Positions 12,519 to 15,363 of a stretch of 15,363 nucleotides of DNA are shown one piece after another (positions within the stretch are counted from its first letter, which is position 1; each line of letters starts with the position of its first letter). Below the pieces are notes generated by a model. That model searched no databases. It saw only the letters and a program-made list of their open reading frames with translations, and had not been told where the DNA came from. The translations under genes were made by a program, and so were the position numbers. Source of the stretch: JBBRLG01 sp038231495 (GTDB taxonomy: Bacteria; Planctomycetota; Planctomycetia; Gemmatales; Gemmataceae). The DNA lies in the NCBI GenBank assembly GCA_038231495.1, contig JBBRLG010000104.1, positions 1 to 15,363 of the forward strand, given 5' to 3'.

Positions 12519-15363
12519 TTACTTTTGCTTATCGACTTCGGCCTTCAAATCCGGCTCGGACTCCAGCAGCGCCTGGAACCGCTTCGCCGACTCGTCGCTG
12601 CCAAAACCGTTCCACGCCTTTTGCAGCGCCACGATCTGCCTTGCCGCGTCCTTGATCGACTTCTCGCCCTTGTCCTTGTCCTTCTCGCGGACCATCTGGC
12701 CGAACTTGAAGAAGCCGTACGCCGTGTGGTAGTAGAACTCGAAATACTTCTCGCGGAAATAGGCGTCGGCATTGAGCCGGCTCTTGAGCGCGGCCACTTG
12801 CCGGTTGGCCAGCGTCGCCGCCGAGCCGTACTCCTTCTTGTCCTCGAACAGTTGCACTTGCTCCAGGATCGCTTCCAGGTTCGTCGTGCCCCAGCCGGGC
12901 TTGTCGCCGGCTTTCATGGCGTCCTTCAACGCGGCCTCGGCCTTGTCCAACTCGTTGTTGAGCCGCAAGCTGCGGATGTAGAGGACGCGCGTCGCGTGGT
13001 ACAGGTCCAGGACCGGCTTCTCGACCTCCTTGGCCCCTTCCTTCGGCTTGGGTTCGGGCATCTTGTCCAGCAGCGCCGCCACCTTGTCGTGCATCCCCAG
13101 GGTGGAGAAATTCTTGGCTAGCAAGTAGCTGAACTCCGGCGTCGGGTTCGTCTCCTGCTTGGCCAGGTCGTTCAGGATCGCCGCGAAGCCGTCCTGCAGC
13201 TTTTTCAACCCGTCCTTGTCGTTCTTCTTGCGCACCTCTTCCATCTGCTCGCGCATCACGTCGGACAACAGGCCCAGGATCGACGCCGAACCGCCCCCGT
13301 TCGGCGACACGTTTTTCATCGCCTTGAGGGCCGCGGTGGTGCGGTCGAGCTTGTTGTTGAGGATGCTGGATTTCACGGCCAACGCGATCAAGCCGTAGCC
13401 CAGTTGCGGATTTTTCGGCAAGTCCGGGACGGCACCGGCACCGATCTGGTCGATGATCGGGTCGAGCAACTCGGCGACCTTGGCCGGCTGGTTCGCCTTC
13501 AGGGCCGCGTCGGCAATCCCCAGCCGTGCGTAGAGCTTTAGTTCCGTGAGCGACGTTTGCAACTTGGCGTGCAATTCCTTGTCCTGACTGGCGTCGGGAC
13601 TGAATTTCAGGCCCGCCAGCCGGGGCAGCATGGCGTCGGCAATCGTCTCCATTTCGGCGTAGGCCTTGGCCATAAACAACTCCTGGCCGAGCCGGACGCG
13701 CGACAGGACGATGGTCTGGTTCAGGGCCGGGTCGGGGCCGAGGGCGCTTTCGGGGATGTTGCGAAACGCCTTCAGCGCCCGCACGCGGTAGTCGCCCGGC
13801 TTGTCGCCCATGATGGGGTCGAGCTTGTCTTTTTCCGCCTGCAACGCGGCCTCGGCAAGTTGGTACTGGGCGAAGGCGTAGGAGGGGTAGGCCGGCGTGA
13901 TCTCCGTGAGCTTGACGATGCCCTCCCGCACCTTCTTGCGGCGCAGGAACAACAGGCCCATTTCGTGCCGGGCCATCTCCGCGGGCAGGTCGCCCTTCCA
14001 GGTTTCTTCCAGGTATTTCGCCAGGTCCAGCATCTTGTCCTGGTCTTCCTTCATCTCCGCGTCGGTCTCGAACTTCTTCTCGCGCTCGGCAAGCATCTGG
14101 GCGTAGGCTTCCAGGGCGAGCATGGCGGCGGTCGCCGCCTGCGGGGCGCGGGAGTCGTTGCGGGCCAGATCCTCGCCGACCTTGATCGCGTCCTTGTAGC
14201 GCTGGGCGTTGAGGTAGAAGTAGGTCAGCGACGCCCGCGCGCCGTTGATCTCGAACGACGCCTTGCCGCGGACGGGCTTGCCGTCGGGCAGTTCCAGGCC
14301 GTGTTCCAGCGCGGCCATCGCGTTTTTCTGGCGCTCGACGCGCTTCTTCTCGCGGTCCGCGGCCGCGTCCAGTTTTTTCAGATCCACGGAAAGCTGGTAA
14401 ATCTCGTACTGGGCGCGGGCGGCGCATTCCTCGAAGCGCGTCAGCTTGTCAATCGGCTTGGTGAACCCGCCCTGTTTGCCGATGGCGTCGATCTTGAGTC
14501 GGCGGGCTTCGTCGGTGTAGTCGTTCTCCGCCTGCTCGATCGAGCGGAGTTCGGCGCGGACCTCGTCGAACATCCGGATCCGTTCGGCCTCGGCGGGCGG
14601 CGGCTTGAGTTGGTCGATCTGGTTGAACCGCGCCCAGGCTTGGAGGAAGCGGACGCCGTAGCCTTCCGGCGTCTTCAACGCAGCGGGGTATTCCTTGACC
14701 CAGCTGTCGGCCATGTCCTTGATGGTGCCCAGGGGGTTCTTGTTGGGGGCCACCAGGGGGTTTTCCTTCAGGACGAGCATGTAGAAGTAGCGGGCCAGTC
14801 GGCGGCCGCGCGCCGCTTCGGGCCGGCGTTCCTTGATGACGAGGTCCAGCTTTTCCAGCGCCTTTTTGGGTTCTCCGCTCTCGTTGAAACAGCGCGACTG
14901 CCAGGCACGGACCTCCCAGGTGAGCGGGTTGGCGTCGTCCGCAAGGCGCGCCTTTTCCAGCGCGGCACGGGCCTTCTCGACCTGCTCGGCACGAACGGTT
15001 AACTCGGCCACCTCCTTGCTCAGGTAGGTCAAGGCAACGTCGAAGTAATTGAGCGCGCGGGCAACCTGGGCGTGCAACAGGTCGTCCTCAACTTTCGCAT
15101 TCTGGGCCTTCTCCGCGAGCGTTTTGGCAGCGGGCAAGTTCTTGACCTGGTCCTCAAGCTGTTTGACGCCGGTGTCGAGGCGCTCGCCGGCCGCGGTGAG
15201 GATGGCCCGCGCCTTGGCGGCCTCGGTCGTCCGCGCCTCCACGGTCTCCTGCATGAGCGCGCGGCTGAGTTGGGTGCGGCCCTCCTGGATGGAAACTTGG
15301 GCGATGTCCAGGTTAATCTCGGCACTGCGTGGGTGGCCGGGGTTCTTGTCGAGGAAACTCTGA
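12519..15363 (-). CDS. Large TPR-like repeat protein, 5' end outside window
   Basis: The frame is open from the right edge to the TAA at 12519-12521, giving 947 visible residues. An internal ATG at 15254 would give 911, but the upstream codons (reading SFLDKNPGHPRSAE...) look like TPR-protein sequence, so the gene most likely begins beyond the window. It is almost wholly helical and rich in Ala, Leu, Lys and Glu, with repeated helix-pair patterns, for example LTWEVRAWQSRCFNESGEPK, ASLTYFYLNAQRYKDAIKVG and FAQYQLAEAALQAEKDKL. No catalytic motif, membrane segment or signal peptide is seen in the visible part. Probable scaffold for protein-protein contacts; location and partners unknown. It is followed by the heptamer spacer and a secreted TPR protein, so the pair may act together. 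Confidence 0.8.
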   Translation of the reverse strand, partial: QSFLDKNPGHPRSAEINLDIAQVSIQEGRTQLSRALMQETVEARTTEAAKARAILTAAGERLDTGVKQLEDQVKNLPAAKTLAEKAQNAKVEDDLLHAQVARALNYFDVALTYLSKEVAELTVRAEQVEKARAALEKARLADDANPLTWEVRAWQSRCFNESGEPKKALEKLDLVIKERRPEAARGRRLARYFYMLVLKENPLVAPNKNPLGTIKDMADSWVKEYPAALKTPEGYGVRFLQAWARFNQIDQLKPPPAEAERIRMFDEVRAELRSIEQAENDYTDEARRLKIDAIGKQGGFTKPIDKLTRFEECAARAQYEIYQLSVDLKKLDAAADREKKRVERQKNAMAALEHGLELPDGKPVRGKASFEINGARASLTYFYLNAQRYKDAIKVGEDLARNDSRAPQAATAAMLALEAYAQMLAEREKKFETDAEMKEDQDKMLDLAKYLEETWKGDLPAEMARHEMGLLFLRRKKVREGIVKLTEITPAYPSYAFAQYQLAEAALQAEKDKLDPIMGDKPGDYRVRALKAFRNIPESALGPDPALNQTIVLSRVRLGQELFMAKAYAEMETIADAMLPRLAGLKFSPDASQDKELHAKLQTSLTELKLYARLGIADAALKANQPAKVAELLDPIIDQIGAGAVPDLPKNPQLGYGLIALAVKSSILNNKLDRTTAALKAMKNVSPNGGGSASILGLLSDVMREQMEEVRKKNDKDGLKKLQDGFAAILNDLAKQETNPTPEFSYLLAKNFSTLGMHDKVAALLDKMPEPKPKEGAKEVEKPVLDLYHATRVLYIRSLRLNNELDKAEAALKDAMKAGDKPGWGTTNLEAILEQVQLFEDKKEYGSAATLANRQVAALKSRLNADAYFREKYFEFYYHTAYGFFKFGQMVREKDKDKGEKSIKDAARQIVALQKAWNGFGSDESAKRFQALLESEPDLKAEVDKQK

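Noticed and set aside
11949..13121. 390-codon plus-strand frame running through the heptamer array
   Set aside because: It translates the repeat as a low-complexity run and is antisense to both TPR genes.
13557..15002. 481-codon plus-strand frame over the large TPR gene, and a 632-codon minus-strand frame at 12529-14427
   Set aside because: Both overlap the TPR coding frame entirely and show Arg/Gly/Pro-rich composition without domains.
1..15363. tRNA, rRNA, transposase, integrase or phage genes
   Set aside because: None could be recognised by eye in any frame or in the intergenic gaps, which are short (all under 270 bases).

Overview
The window is GC-rich, densely coded bacterial DNA that looks chromosomal. 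Gene content and intergenic repeats point to a planctomycete, most likely the Gemmata/Gemmataceae side. The pointers are a GldF/GldG/DUF4340 gliding-type ABC cassette, long TPR proteins, a histidine kinase with a Tll0287-like (DUF3365) haem sensor, an AATCCGA/TTTCGGA heptamer tandem array, and short palindromic intergenic repeats. The assignment is inferred from family content and style; no marker gene was searched.

Layout. (1) 106-6463, plus strand: a three-gene run encoding an ABC-2 permease with a long membrane-spanning N-terminal extension, a GldG-like protein with an auxiliary periplasmic domain, and an 848-aa membrane-anchored DUF4340 protein. They probably form one envelope complex; the ATPase is not in the window and probably lies to the left. 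(2) 6464-6518: a perfect 21-bp hairpin between convergent genes. (3) hflX (minus) and a uspA-family gene (plus) diverge from a 268-bp spacer that carries a 31-bp repeat, also found inverted at the left edge of the window. (4) 8546-8616: a long inverted repeat between uspA and a convergent histidine kinase gene; its two arms contain the stop codons of both genes. (5) 8612 to the right edge, minus strand: transcription order is large TPR protein (5' end outside the window), heptamer-repeat spacer, secreted TPR protein, mutM (Fpg), haem-binding histidine kinase.

How the genes fit together. The left block is an export or envelope machine of unknown substrate. The middle is a divergent stress pair: HflX rescues or splits stalled ribosomes and UspA responds to stress. 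The right block combines protein-interaction scaffolds, oxidative DNA repair, and a redox or gas-sensing kinase with no response regulator beside it. All main genes are intact except the right-edge TPR gene, which is cut by the window. I found no rRNA, tRNA, CRISPR array, transposase or phage gene. No clear new multi-gene system is visible. The most distinctive items are the palindromic repeats at gene ends, the heptamer array, the five-module DUF4340 protein and the haem-c kinase.
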